DNA of 64,000 nt from Acidimicrobiia bacterium UBA5794 (GCA_002418265.1 DIDS01000012.1:1-64000); one strand, 5' to 3'. Numbered from the stretch's first letter, positions 25,104-34,192 are shown. Notes: generated from the sequence alone by a model not told the origin. Translations and numbers: made by a program.

Positions 25104-25598
25104 ATGACACAGGAAGACAACGATACGTCACTGGGATTCCGGTCACCGCAGGTTTGTGCCGTGGTTGGTATCACCTACCGGCAGCTGGATTATTGGGATC
25201 GTTCGGGACTCCTCGGACCTTCGATGCAATCGGCCACCGGCTCGGGCACCCAGCGTCTCTACACGTTCCAGGACATTGTCACCCTCAGGGTGGTGAAGCG
25301 CCTCAAGGATGCCGGCACGAGCCTCCACAAGATCAGGGCAGCGTTCGATCAGCTCGAAGAACAGGTCGGCGAGGGGTGGCGCGAAAGCGATATCACGCTG
25401 CTGTCTGATGGATCAACGATCTACGCGGCAACGAGCCCCGAAGAAGTTATCGATCTCCTCAAGAGGGGACAAGGTGTCTTTGGTATAGCGGTGCGGCCGG
25501 TTCATGATGAAGTCGCCGGCGAGATCCACAAACTCTTCCCCGACCACGCAGCAGATGTGGTCGCCCAAACCAGAATTGCGGAAGCGGCAGGAACCTGA
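25104..25598 (+). CDS. MerR-family regulator, Rv1830-like
   Basis: The 164-residue protein contains a MerR DNA-binding domain starting at residue 10 (SPQVCAVVGITYRQLDYWDR), a wing with GSGTQRLYTFQDI, and a dimerisation helix (TSLHKIRAAFDQLEEQV). No metal-binding Cys cluster is present. By order and sequence character it is the counterpart of Rv1830, which in mycobacteria affects growth and antibiotic tolerance. The ATG at 25104 (MTQEDN) follows the promoter at 25010. Its TGA overlaps the CTG start of the next gene. Confidence 0.88.
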   Translation: MTQEDNDTSLGFRSPQVCAVVGITYRQLDYWDRSGLLGPSMQSATGSGTQRLYTFQDIVTLRVVKRLKDAGTSLHKIRAAFDQLEEQVGEGWRESDITLLSDGSTIYAATSPEEVIDLLKRGQGVFGIAVRPVHDEVAGEIHKLFPDHAADVVAQTRIAEAAGT

Positions 25599-26038
25599 CA
25601 ACCGACGATCTTTTCGGGCCATCACCGGCAGAACTCACCGAATTCGCCCACAACAGCGAACGGGAGTTCGCGCGACTCCTGGATTTCTACGGAATCGAGT
25701 GGCAATACGAGCCACGCGAATTCGCGATCGAGTGGGATGAATCGGGCGAACCAACCAAGCTCTTCAGGCCCGACTTCTATCTTCCCGATGATGATGTCTA
25801 CATTGAGATCACGACGATGTCACAGAAGCTCGTCACGAAGAAGAACCGCAAGGTCAAGCGGCTACGCACCCTGTATCCCGATGTTCGCTGCAAGGTGTTC
25901 TATCAGCGTGATTATCTGCATCTCCTCGTCAAGTACGGTCTTGAGGAACCCGATGCGTCGGTAGACCATGTTGTCCCCACACGGATTCCCGGTCCACCGG
26001 TGGTCCTCGATCTCGGTCAGGAAGCCGACGCGTCCTAG
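25595..26038 (+). CDS. PD-(D/E)XK-like hypothetical protein, apparent CTG start
   Basis: The reading frame is open from 25511 to the TAG at 26036-26038. The only codon near the expected beginning that could initiate is CTG at 25595, giving a CTGA overlap with the merR stop, like the GTGA and TTGA overlaps elsewhere in the window. The first ATG, at 25817, would remove half the protein. The 147-residue product reads TTDDLFGPSPAELTEFAHNS, then EFARLLDFYGIEWQYEPREF. RPDFYLPDDDVYIEITTM resembles a nuclease-fold core (PD-x8-E-x-T) with basic residues after it (KKNRKVKRLR). Function unknown. Confidence is high for the coding frame and lower for the start codon. Confidence 0.72.
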   Translation: MTTDDLFGPSPAELTEFAHNSEREFARLLDFYGIEWQYEPREFAIEWDESGEPTKLFRPDFYLPDDDVYIEITTMSQKLVTKKNRKVKRLRTLYPDVRCKVFYQRDYLHLLVKYGLEEPDASVDHVVPTRIPGPPVVLDLGQEADAS

Positions 26039-26107
26039 TGCTCTGATTCCTTGGGTACCGCTAGTGTTGCCATGCGGTCCGTCACGACACCAATCTCGGA
26101 GGTTCCC

Positions 26108-27154
26108 GTGCCATCGTCCCCACTTCATGCCGTCCACGAGCGGGCAGGAGCCCGCTTTACCGACTTTGGTGGCTGGTCGATGCCTGTCCAATACGACAGT
26201 GTTCTTGAGGAACACCACGCGGTACGAAACGATGTCGGAGTCTTTGATGTTTCGCATCTCGGCCGCTTTGAGGTAGCGGGACCGGGAGCGCTCGCTCTGT
26301 TACGGTCACAGTTGTGCAACGACATCTCCAAGATCGGGCCAGGGCGCGCCCAGTACACGATGGCACTCAACGATCGAGGGGGTATCGAGGACGACATCAT
26401 CGTGTGGCAGCTCGGAGACGATCGCTTCTGGGTCATGCCGAATGGGACGAACTTCGATGAGATTGTTGGTCGGTTTCGAGATGCCGCCGAAGGTGAGGTC
26501 TTCTTTGATGACGTACGGGCAAAAACCGTTCTCCTCGCAGTGCAGGGCCCCAACGCCCCTGATGTTGTCGAATCGGTGATCGGCTTCTTACCGAGAAAGT
26601 TCCGCGTTGAATCAGGCACGTTTGCCGATCAACCGGTCGTGGCTGCTGGAACCGGCTACACGGGGGAGCGAGGTGCCGAGATCTGTGTTCCGATCGAAAC
26701 GGGAGAACGGCTTTGGGAGGTCCTTGTCAATGCCGGAGCCAAACCCGCAGCGCTCGGTGCACGGGACACCTTGCGTCTCGAGATGGGATACCCGCTGTGG
26801 GGGCAGGACCTGTCCGCGGACACTTCCCCGATGGAAGTCGGTCTCGAATGGGTGGTTGCGTGGGATCACGACTTCGTCGGTCGGGATGCTCTGCGCAGAA
26901 TCAAGGAGCATCCACCGTCGAAACTCGTTGCCTTCACCACCGAAGGTCGCGCCATCCCGCGCCACGGTTATGCGGTCCGAACAACGACGGGTGAGGGGAT
27001 GGTTACGTCAGGAAACTTCTCTCCGAGCCTCGGACACGGCATCGGTCTGGCCTATGTGACTCCACCACCGTCCGAGGATGAGTCCATGACCGTCGTCATC
27101 CGCGGAAAGGATGTCGAGGCGACGATCGTTGAGCTTCCCTTCCTCAAAAAATGA
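26108..27154 (+). CDS. gcvT: Glycine cleavage system aminomethyltransferase (T protein)
   Basis: GcvT transfers the methylene group from the H-protein aminomethyl arm to tetrahydrofolate, releasing ammonia. The 348-residue protein shows GARFTDFGGWSMPVQY near the N-terminus, the folate-binding region AQYTMALNDRGGIEDDIIVW, RDTLRLEMGYPLWGQDL and the closing GNFSPSLGHGIGLAYV. GTG 26108 is chosen since GGAGG (26098-26102) lies five bases before it; ATG 26072 and 26051 lack such a site. The conserved DD after GIE retains the catalytic Asp. Confidence 0.95.
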   Translation: MPSSPLHAVHERAGARFTDFGGWSMPVQYDSVLEEHHAVRNDVGVFDVSHLGRFEVAGPGALALLRSQLCNDISKIGPGRAQYTMALNDRGGIEDDIIVWQLGDDRFWVMPNGTNFDEIVGRFRDAAEGEVFFDDVRAKTVLLAVQGPNAPDVVESVIGFLPRKFRVESGTFADQPVVAAGTGYTGERGAEICVPIETGERLWEVLVNAGAKPAALGARDTLRLEMGYPLWGQDLSADTSPMEVGLEWVVAWDHDFVGRDALRRIKEHPPSKLVAFTTEGRAIPRHGYAVRTTTGEGMVTSGNFSPSLGHGIGLAYVTPPPSEDESMTVVIRGKDVEATIVELPFLKK

Positions 27155-27217
27155 CCGGTGACCATCACTTTCATACGTCTTCGGTGATGGGACAGTGGTG
27201 GAGAGTCTGGACATGAG

Positions 27218-28567
27218 ATGTTGACGATGCCCGGCGGACCGGCGGCGTATCACGTGTTGGCGAAGCCAACGGGGCCGATCTGCAATCTGGACTGCGAGTA
27301 TTGCTTCTTCCTGTCAAAGGAAATGCTGTATCCCGGAGACCGGTTCCGGATGGCGGATGACCTCCTTGAGACCTACATCCAGCAACTACTGGAGTCACAT
27401 CGCACCCCCGAAGTCACCGTTGCATGGCAGGGGGGCGAGCCGACGATGATGGGACTCGACTTCTTCCGACGGGCGATGGTGGTGATCGACAAGTATCGCA
27501 AGCCCGGTCAACAGATCTCACACACGATCCAGACGAACGGCATCCTGATCAATGACGACTGGGCCCGCTTCTTCAAGGAAAACAACTTCCTCGTTGGAGT
27601 ATCCGTTGATGGCCCCAAGGCTCTCCACGACAGGTATCGAGTCGACAAACGTGGTCAAGGCTCCTTCGATCGAGTGATGCGGGGCTTCGACGCATTGAAG
27701 GCCCGCGACGTCGACGTGAACGTCCTGTGCACGGTTCACGCGGGCAATGTCGACCATGCATTGGAGGTGTATCGGTTCTTCCGTGACGACATGGGTGTGC
27801 GGTTCATCCAATTCATACCGATCGTGGAACGGGTCACCGAGACGCTGCTTCCCCTGGCGAATCGGGGTTGGGGGACCGAACGCGGCGAGCTGCGACCGCT
27901 GTACATCCAACAGGGCCACCACGTGACCGACCGAACGGTGGATGCTGAGAGATTCGGTCGATTCCTGACGACCATTTTCGACGAGTGGGTCCGAACCGAC
28001 ATCGGTGAGGTCTTTGTTCAGCACTTCGACACCGCGTTGGCAAACTGGCACGGGGAGCCCGGCGCTGTGTGCGTCTTTTCTGAGACATGCGGGCTTGCTG
28101 TGGCCCTTGAGCACAACGGAGATCTGTATTCATGTGATCACTACGTCGAGCCTGATTATCTTCTCGGCAACATCAAAGACACGCCGATGATCGAACTGGT
28201 CGCGTCCGCGCAACAAATCGAGTTCGGGCTGGCGAAGCGGGATTCACTCCCTGCATTCTGTCTGACGTGTGAGGTCCGGTTCGCCTGCCACGGTGGGTGC
28301 CCCAAGAATCGCTTCATCCAGACACCTGACGGCGAAGACGGGCTCAATTACCTGTGTGCCGGCTACAAGATCTTCTTCAACCACGTCGATCGTCCCATGC
28401 GGATGATGTCAGATCTCCTGCGTGCGAATCGGGCGCCTTCCGAGCTGTCGGCAATCCTCGCAGGCGAAGAGGCGGCGCGGTTCCCAGACGTCGGACGGAA
28501 TGATGCCTGTCCGTGCAGCAGCGGCCGCAAATACAAAAAGTGTCACGGAGCCACCACAAGTTCGTGA
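27218..28567 (+). CDS. Anaerobic sulfatase-maturating enzyme (radical SAM) with SEC-C tail
   Basis: This 449-residue enzyme should oxidise the active-site Cys (or Ser) of a sulfatase to formylglycine. The radical SAM motif CNLDCEYC (Cys22, Cys26, Cys29) is followed by WQGGEPTM, and the C-terminal SPASM-like cluster region has several Cys (SETCGLAVALEHNGDLYSC, FCLTCEVRFACHGGCPKNRF). A SEC-C zinc motif (CPCSSGRKYKKCHG) closes the protein, an addition absent from the best-studied enzymes. The next gene is a sulfatase with a CxPxR-type site, its likely substrate. Confidence 0.94.
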   Translation: MLTMPGGPAAYHVLAKPTGPICNLDCEYCFFLSKEMLYPGDRFRMADDLLETYIQQLLESHRTPEVTVAWQGGEPTMMGLDFFRRAMVVIDKYRKPGQQISHTIQTNGILINDDWARFFKENNFLVGVSVDGPKALHDRYRVDKRGQGSFDRVMRGFDALKARDVDVNVLCTVHAGNVDHALEVYRFFRDDMGVRFIQFIPIVERVTETLLPLANRGWGTERGELRPLYIQQGHHVTDRTVDAERFGRFLTTIFDEWVRTDIGEVFVQHFDTALANWHGEPGAVCVFSETCGLAVALEHNGDLYSCDHYVEPDYLLGNIKDTPMIELVASAQQIEFGLAKRDSLPAFCLTCEVRFACHGGCPKNRFIQTPDGEDGLNYLCAGYKIFFNHVDRPMRMMSDLLRANRAPSELSAILAGEEAARFPDVGRNDACPCSSGRKYKKCHGATTSS

Positions 28568-28634
28568 TCCTGCCCGCACTGGTTCACACCCGGGTAATGT
28601 GCGAAAAGAAGAGCCGAACAAGGAGTGGGTTCCA

Positions 28635-31010
28635 ATGTCCCCGACGCGTCCAGATCGCCATTCTCGCTCTCAGCTGCCGATTCCCGATCGGCCCGGCTTC
28701 GGGCTAACCACATACGACGCAAAGGATCCGGACACCACCTATCCGCCGATCGAGCCTCTGCTTCCCCCGGACGGTGCACCGAATGTGCTTGTGATCCTTC
28801 TTGACGATGTGGGGTTCGGCGCCTCGAGTGCGTTCGGTGGACCATGCAGTACCCCCAACGCCGAGAAGCTGGCAGCGGGTGGCTTGAAGTTCAACAGGTT
28901 CCATACGACCGCCCTGTGCGCCCCGACGCGCCAGGCGCTCCTGACGGGTCGAAATCATCACTCGGTCGCGATGGGCTCCATCACCGAGACGGCGACCTCT
29001 GCTCCGGGAAACAGTTCGGTTCGGCCGAACACGAAGGCTCCTCTCGCCATGACGCTCAAGCTCAACGGGTATTCGACGGCGCAGTTCGGCAAGTGTCACG
29101 AAGTTCCTGTCTGGCAATCATCGCCCATGGGTCCGTTCGATGCATGGCCGTCAGCGGGTGGAGGGTTTGAGAAGTTCTATGGGTTCATCGGCGGCGAGAA
29201 CAACCAATGGGATCCGGCGCTGTACGACGGCACCACGCCTGTAGAGCCACCTGCGACTCCTGAGGAGGGTTATCACCTCACCGAGGACCTCGCAAATCAA
29301 GCGATCACTTGGGTGCATCAGCAGAAGGCTTTGATGCCGGACAAGCCTTTCTTCATGTACTTTGCCCCGGGAGCAACCCATGCACCACATCACGTTCCGC
29401 CAGAGTGGCCAGAAAAGTACAAGGGCAAGTTTGCTGGCGGCTGGGACGCCCAGCGCGAGGCCACATTCAAGCGGCAGAAGGAAATGGGCATCATCCCCCC
29501 AGACGCCGAATTGACCGCCAGACACGCCGAGATCCCCGCGTGGGATGACATGCCAGACGAACTCAAACCCGTTCTCGAACGCGAGATGGAGGTGTATGCC
29601 GGGTTCCTTGAGCACACGGATCACCATGTTGGGCGAGTGATCGACGCCATTGACGACCTCGGAGTTCTCGACAACACGATCATCTATTACATCATCGGTG
29701 ACAATGGCGCGTCCGCGGAAGGAACCTTCAACGGTGCGTTCAACGAGATGGCGAACTTCAACGGTATGGCCGCTCTGGAGACACCCGAGTTCATGCTGTC
29801 CAAGATGGACGAATTCGGTTCACCGAGTTCCTACAACCATTACGCCGTCGGGTGGGCCTGGGCGATGAACAGTCCACTCCAGTGGACGAAGCAGGTGGCA
29901 TCGCATTGGGGTGGCACACGGAACGGCACCATCGTCCACTGGCCGAACGGCATCAAGGAGAAGGGTGGGCTCCGCGAGCAGTTCACACACTGCATCGACA
30001 TCGCACCAACGATTCTCGAAGCAGCCGGGTTGCCCGAACCGACCTCGGTCAACGGTGTCCAGCAGTCCCCGATGGAGGGGACCAGCATGCTGTACACCTT
30101 CGATCAGCCCGACGAACCCGAAAGGCATGATCTCCAGTACTTCGAGATGTTTGGAAACCGAGGTATCTACTTCAAGGGGTGGAGCGCCGTCACCAAACAC
30201 CGCACGCCGTGGGAGCTGCAAGGCGCAACGGTTCCTCCGTTTGATGAAGACATCTGGGAGCTGTACGACGGGAGTACCGACTGGAGCCAGGCAAACAATC
30301 TGTCAGCCGAGATGCCTGACATGCTGGCGAAGCTCCAGCGTTTGTGGCTCATCGAGGCCACCAAGTACAACGTGCTGCCCATTGACGATCGATCAGGCGA
30401 GCGCGTCGATCCCGAATCTGCCGGACGACCGACGCTCGTGCACGGAACATCGCAGTTGTTCTTTCCCGGTATGAGCCGACTGTCGGAGAACAGCGTCCTC
30501 AATATCAAGAACAAATCGTTCTCCGTCACGGCCAACGTCACCATTCCGTCGGGAGGTGCTGAAGGCGTCATCATCGCTCAGGGCGGGCGTTTCGGTGGCT
30601 GGACCGTGTACTTCAAGGACGGCAAGATGAAGTTCGTCTACAACGTGCTGGGCATTTACGACTACCACACGGAGGCAGACTCTGCGGCTTCCGAGGGCGA
30701 CCATCAGGTTCGGATGGAATTCGCCTATGACGGAGGAGGTCTCGCCAAAGGTGGCGACGTGACGCTCTACTACGACGGTGATGCGGTGGGAACGGGACGG
30801 GCCGAGGCGACGCACCCCATGATCTTTTCGGCCGACGAAACGACTGATATCGGATGCGAGTCCGGCACCACCGTGTCACCGGACTACACAGCCGAGACCA
30901 GCAAGTTCACCGGCAAGATCGAGTGGGTGCAGATTGACCTTGGCGACGACAACCACGACCACTTCATCGATCCCGATGAACGCCTGCGTATCGCCATGTT
31001 GCTTCAGTAG
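28635..31010 (+). CDS. Sulfatase (arylsulfatase family) with C-terminal beta-sandwich domain
   Basis: The 791-residue hydrolase has metal ligands LLDDVG (Asp57, Asp58) and the formylglycine site CAPTR (Cys95), followed by the helix QALLTGRNHHS. ATHAPHHVP and later GDNGAS are further active-site segments. The last 190 residues (from about SVLNIKNKSFS) look like a LamG/concanavalin-type module. AAGGAG precedes the ATG at 28635. No signal peptide is visible, so the enzyme may be cytoplasmic or exported by another route. The Cys-type site suits the radical SAM maturase encoded just upstream. Substrate cannot be assigned. Confidence 0.93.
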   Translation: MSPTRPDRHSRSQLPIPDRPGFGLTTYDAKDPDTTYPPIEPLLPPDGAPNVLVILLDDVGFGASSAFGGPCSTPNAEKLAAGGLKFNRFHTTALCAPTRQALLTGRNHHSVAMGSITETATSAPGNSSVRPNTKAPLAMTLKLNGYSTAQFGKCHEVPVWQSSPMGPFDAWPSAGGGFEKFYGFIGGENNQWDPALYDGTTPVEPPATPEEGYHLTEDLANQAITWVHQQKALMPDKPFFMYFAPGATHAPHHVPPEWPEKYKGKFAGGWDAQREATFKRQKEMGIIPPDAELTARHAEIPAWDDMPDELKPVLEREMEVYAGFLEHTDHHVGRVIDAIDDLGVLDNTIIYYIIGDNGASAEGTFNGAFNEMANFNGMAALETPEFMLSKMDEFGSPSSYNHYAVGWAWAMNSPLQWTKQVASHWGGTRNGTIVHWPNGIKEKGGLREQFTHCIDIAPTILEAAGLPEPTSVNGVQQSPMEGTSMLYTFDQPDEPERHDLQYFEMFGNRGIYFKGWSAVTKHRTPWELQGATVPPFDEDIWELYDGSTDWSQANNLSAEMPDMLAKLQRLWLIEATKYNVLPIDDRSGERVDPESAGRPTLVHGTSQLFFPGMSRLSENSVLNIKNKSFSVTANVTIPSGGAEGVIIAQGGRFGGWTVYFKDGKMKFVYNVLGIYDYHTEADSAASEGDHQVRMEFAYDGGGLAKGGDVTLYYDGDAVGTGRAEATHPMIFSADETTDIGCESGTTVSPDYTAETSKFTGKIEWVQIDLGDDNHDHFIDPDERLRIAMLLQ

Positions 31011-31074
31011 TCACATCGGCAACCGGGACAGACAAGATGGTTTCATGGGGCAGCCCGGGGAGGGCTCCTGAGGC

Positions 31075-31644
31075 ATGATCCGTCTCCGTGCACAGACCAC
31101 GTGGTGGTCACGCCTCGCTGACGAGACGCTGCCAAAGGAACTTGGATTTACTCCGCACCCGTCCCTTGAGATCCCCCATGTCCGCGGCATCCCGATACAG
31201 TTCCCGCTACCTGACGGCCACCGAGCCGTGCGGGAGTGGCCGAACCGTGCAGGGAGGCTCGAGCCGTTTCACGCCGGTGATGTCGTGCGGTGGGACCGTC
31301 AACTCGCTCCAGAACCGCGGTCACCAGATGTTCTCGCGAGGGGAGCGTCGGCGGACCCTGCGCTTCTCGAGGAGATGCAGCCGTGGTTCGGACGCTTCAT
31401 CCGCTCCCTCGAACAGATCCGACGGGTCATTCGCGCCACACCCTCGGAGACGCCAAGGGCGATCCTGCTCACACCACGAAACCCGACCGGGGACCTCCCA
31501 CCGGGGGTTGAACGGCTTCCCGAACGGCTTGGGGAGTTCCCCGGTGGCATCCAGATCACGCTCAGCGCTGATTGGTGGCATCATCGTGACGCATATGCTG
31601 ATGACGTGCGAGGGTGGCTCACCGATCACGCCTCAAAGGACTGA
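31075..31644 (+). CDS. Hypothetical protein
   Basis: I do not recognise this 189-residue protein. It is soluble, rich in Arg, Pro and Trp, with an even coding pattern and a Shine-Dalgarno-like GGGAGG some 15 bases before the ATG. Features include WWSRLADETLPKELGF at the start and TLSADWWHHRDAYADDVRGW near the end. A competing overlapping frame (31088-31732) is rejected because it lacks typical actinobacterial codon usage. The gene sits between the sulfatase and a lipase gene 18 bases downstream, with which it may be cotranscribed. Confidence 0.65.
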   Translation: MIRLRAQTTWWSRLADETLPKELGFTPHPSLEIPHVRGIPIQFPLPDGHRAVREWPNRAGRLEPFHAGDVVRWDRQLAPEPRSPDVLARGASADPALLEEMQPWFGRFIRSLEQIRRVIRATPSETPRAILLTPRNPTGDLPPGVERLPERLGEFPGGIQITLSADWWHHRDAYADDVRGWLTDHASKD

Positions 31645-31662
31645 CGGACCAAGGAGACGCGG

Positions 31663-32493
31663 ATGGATTCAGTCGAATCACCAATCGAAGGCACCTTCAC
31701 AACCCGCGACGGCACCGAACTATTCACCGTAACGGTCTCCGATCAAGACCCTCGCTACGAGCTGCTCCACGTACACGGACTCGGGGAACACAGCGGTCGA
31801 TGGATCCAACGATTCACTGAGCTGGCAAAACGGGGTGCCAGAGTGACCGCGTTTGATCTCCGGGGCCATGGACGATCGGGCGGCGAACGGATGCATGTCG
31901 ATTCCTTCGACCAGTTCACATCCGATGTCTCTGAGATTGCAACAGCCACGTCTGCGAGTACCGGTCGACCCTGGGTGCTCTACGGTCACTCGATGGGTGG
32001 ACTCATCGCGACAAGCTACCTCATCAATGCCTGCAAACCGGTACCGAACATCGCCGTGCTGAGTGCCCCGGCCCTCGGCGATGGCACACCCGCAGCCAAG
32101 CGGTTTGCTGCAAAGCTCATCGGTGCAATAGCCCCCAAGATCATGATCAAGACCCCCATCGCTGGCGAGCAGCTGTCACGAGATCCCAAGGTCGGGGAAG
32201 CCTATTTCGATGACCCTCTGGTGCAACAGATGGGCACCGTTGGCCTCGGAAGGGTGGTGTTTGCCGAACAGGCTCGTCTGGCCCCCGACACCGGACGGAT
32301 CACGATCCCGACGCTGGTGATCCATGGTGCCGACGACACCCTGGTTCCGACGGCGGCAAGTGCCTCGCTCGCGAAGTCCGTGAGTGTCGAACGGAAGGTG
32401 TATCCCGGTCTTCGCCATGAATTGCACTTCGAGCCCGAGGGGGCCCACGTGATTGGTGATGTGGGCGACTGGATCGAGGGGAAGCTTTTCTAG
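31663..32493 (+). CDS. Monoacylglycerol lipase-type alpha/beta hydrolase (serine aminopeptidase S33 family)
   Basis: The 276-residue enzyme shows the hydrolase-4 pattern: HVHGLGEHSGRW near residue 36, FDLRGHGRSGGER, the nucleophile elbow YGHSMGGLIA, LVIHGADDTLVPTAAS with the acid residue, and GLRHELHFEP with the catalytic His. All triad elements are present, unlike the hydrolase domain at 6510. Members cleave monoacylglycerols or lysophospholipids. No signal peptide is visible. It is convergent with the adenosine deaminase gene eight bases away. Confidence 0.92.
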   Translation: MDSVESPIEGTFTTRDGTELFTVTVSDQDPRYELLHVHGLGEHSGRWIQRFTELAKRGARVTAFDLRGHGRSGGERMHVDSFDQFTSDVSEIATATSASTGRPWVLYGHSMGGLIATSYLINACKPVPNIAVLSAPALGDGTPAAKRFAAKLIGAIAPKIMIKTPIAGEQLSRDPKVGEAYFDDPLVQQMGTVGLGRVVFAEQARLAPDTGRITIPTLVIHGADDTLVPTAASASLAKSVSVERKVYPGLRHELHFEPEGAHVIGDVGDWIEGKLF

Positions 32494-32500
32494 AGGAAGT

Positions 32501-33565
32501 TCACTGGACCCCAGCGGCTGCGTACGCAGGTCGCACGACATCGTCGATGATGCGACTGCGCTCTCGATAGTCACCAAACCCTGCCTCGATGGCGTTCACG
32601 GTGATTCGTTCCAAGTCGTCCAGGCTGAGTCCGAAACTCTCGGAAGCGAGCGCATACTCGCTCGAAACCGTCACTCCGGACATCAGCCGATTGTCCGTAT
32701 TGATCGACACGTTGAAGCCGTTTCGATAGAGCGCACCGAAGGGATGCACCTCGGGCGAGGCGTACGACGAGGTGTGGATGTTCGACGAGATCGCCACTTC
32801 GAGTGGTACCCGATGGTCTCGGACGCTGCGGGCAAACGGGCCAAGATGTGAAATCTCGGTACCATCGAAATCGGTGTCATCTGCCACATGGACACCGTGC
32901 CCGATCCGCATGGCACCGCACAACGCAATCGCACGCCACATCGAATGTGCCCCGTCCCCCTCACCACCGTGAATGGTGAGCCCCAGCCCGGCTTCTCGGA
33001 CAATCAGGCATGCTTCGAGATGGTCATCTGCCGGAAACCCGGCCTCTGGGCCGGCCAGGTCGAAACCGATCACTCCCACGTGCATTGAGGCTGCGGCCGC
33101 ACGCGCTACCTCGGCGCTGTCTTTGTCCTGACGCATGGCACACACGATCGTGCCGCCGATCGTGATGTCGCCGCTTGCCATACCGCGTTGGTAGCCGTCG
33201 TGTGCCGCTTCAAGCACTGCCTCCCTCGTCAGACCACCTGCCATGTTGAGCGACGGTGCGAAACGGATCTCGGCGTACGCTACGCCGTCTTCCGCGAGGT
33301 CCCTCGCGGATTCATACGCGATCCGACTGATGGCGTCCTGTGTCTGCATGACCGCAATCGTGTGGACGAACGGTTCGAGGTAGCGCTCAAGGGAGCCGGA
33401 GCGTCCCTGATGAAACCATGTGCGCAGTTCGTCGATGTCATAGCTCGGAAGATCGCGGTAGCCCACTTCATCGGCGATCTCAAGAACCGTTTCCACGCGA
33501 AGCCCACCATCGAGGTGTTCATGCAGGACAGCCTTGGGGAGTTCCTCGGTCTCGATGGTGGCCAT
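32501..33565 (-). CDS. add: Adenosine deaminase
   Basis: The 354-residue enzyme deaminates adenosine to inosine. It has the zinc ligands in HEHLDGG (His15, His17), FDLAGPE, IHGGEGDGA where classical ADA has HAGE with the catalytic Glu, RIGHGVHVAD with the next His, and SINTDN for the Asp pair (usually NTDDP, here Asn in the second position). The overall length and order agree with adenosine deaminases rather than adenine deaminases, though specificity is inferred. It is followed by a PEBP gene on the same strand. Confidence 0.9.
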   Translation of the reverse strand: MATIETEELPKAVLHEHLDGGLRVETVLEIADEVGYRDLPSYDIDELRTWFHQGRSGSLERYLEPFVHTIAVMQTQDAISRIAYESARDLAEDGVAYAEIRFAPSLNMAGGLTREAVLEAAHDGYQRGMASGDITIGGTIVCAMRQDKDSAEVARAAAASMHVGVIGFDLAGPEAGFPADDHLEACLIVREAGLGLTIHGGEGDGAHSMWRAIALCGAMRIGHGVHVADDTDFDGTEISHLGPFARSVRDHRVPLEVAISSNIHTSSYASPEVHPFGALYRNGFNVSINTDNRLMSGVTVSSEYALASESFGLSLDDLERITVNAIEAGFGDYRERSRIIDDVVRPAYAAAGVQ

Positions 33566-33568
33566 AGA

Positions 33569-34192
33569 TCAGCGGAGTCGGGGATTGACGGTGTACGTCA
33601 TCGTGAGTGATGCGCTGTCGAGGACATGGCCCTCCATGGCGGCTTGGAGGTCGTCGTAGGAGAAGCCCTCAACCAGCCCGAGTGAAGCGACGTCCATCGC
33701 ATGGACCGTGAACACATAGCGATGTGGAATTGAGTCGTTCCACGGCGGAGCGGGTCCGTCGTACCCGTGCCATGTACCGTCAAGATCAGTATCGCCTGCA
33801 AACCAGTCCGTGTAGCTGTTCACCCCGTGGATACCGATCGGTGCAGCATCGGCCGGTTTGCCTCGGGGGGTTACACCATCAGAATGGGAGCCCTCAGCGA
33901 TCTCGGTTGTTTCAGCAGGAATGTCGGCAAGAAGCCAATGGACAAAATCGACACGCGGCAGACTGGCCGGCACCTCACGATCTTCCTGATTGACGTCGTC
34001 TGGCGCGCTCGGACAGTCGACATCAATACAGGTCACTACAAACGATTGTGTCTCGTCGGGTGCACCGCTCCATGCAAGATGAGGATTTCGGTTCGCGGAG
34101 AAGGTCACATGGTTGTCGGTAGCTGGCACCGCGAGTGCAAGGCTGTCCTTGGCCCGTTCTCCATCGGTGACCGAATTGCTGTAGATCTCCAT
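33569..34192 (-). CDS. PEBP / YbhB-YbcL family protein
   Basis: The 207-residue protein fits the phosphatidylethanolamine-binding fold. FSANRNPHLAWSGAP matches the DPDAP-type region, followed by FVVTCIDVDCPSAPDD, FVHWLLADIP with the conserved His-Trp, and a GPAPPW...HRYVFTVHAMD segment. Bacterial members are cytosolic proteins of unclear function. GGAGGT stands four bases before the ATG at 34192, which overrules the longer frame beginning at 34303. Its stop is three bases from the adenosine deaminase start; the YqgE gene diverges 59 bases away. Confidence 0.9.
   Translation of the reverse strand: MEIYSNSVTDGERAKDSLALAVPATDNHVTFSANRNPHLAWSGAPDETQSFVVTCIDVDCPSAPDDVNQEDREVPASLPRVDFVHWLLADIPAETTEIAEGSHSDGVTPRGKPADAAPIGIHGVNSYTDWFAGDTDLDGTWHGYDGPAPPWNDSIPHRYVFTVHAMDVASLGLVEGFSYDDLQAAMEGHVLDSASLTMTYTVNPRLR

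Noticed and set aside
31088..31732. Alternative 214-codon frame overlapping 31075-31644
   Set aside because: Ser/Arg-rich shadow translation that also runs into the lipase gene; the 31075 frame has the better ribosome-binding site and codon usage.
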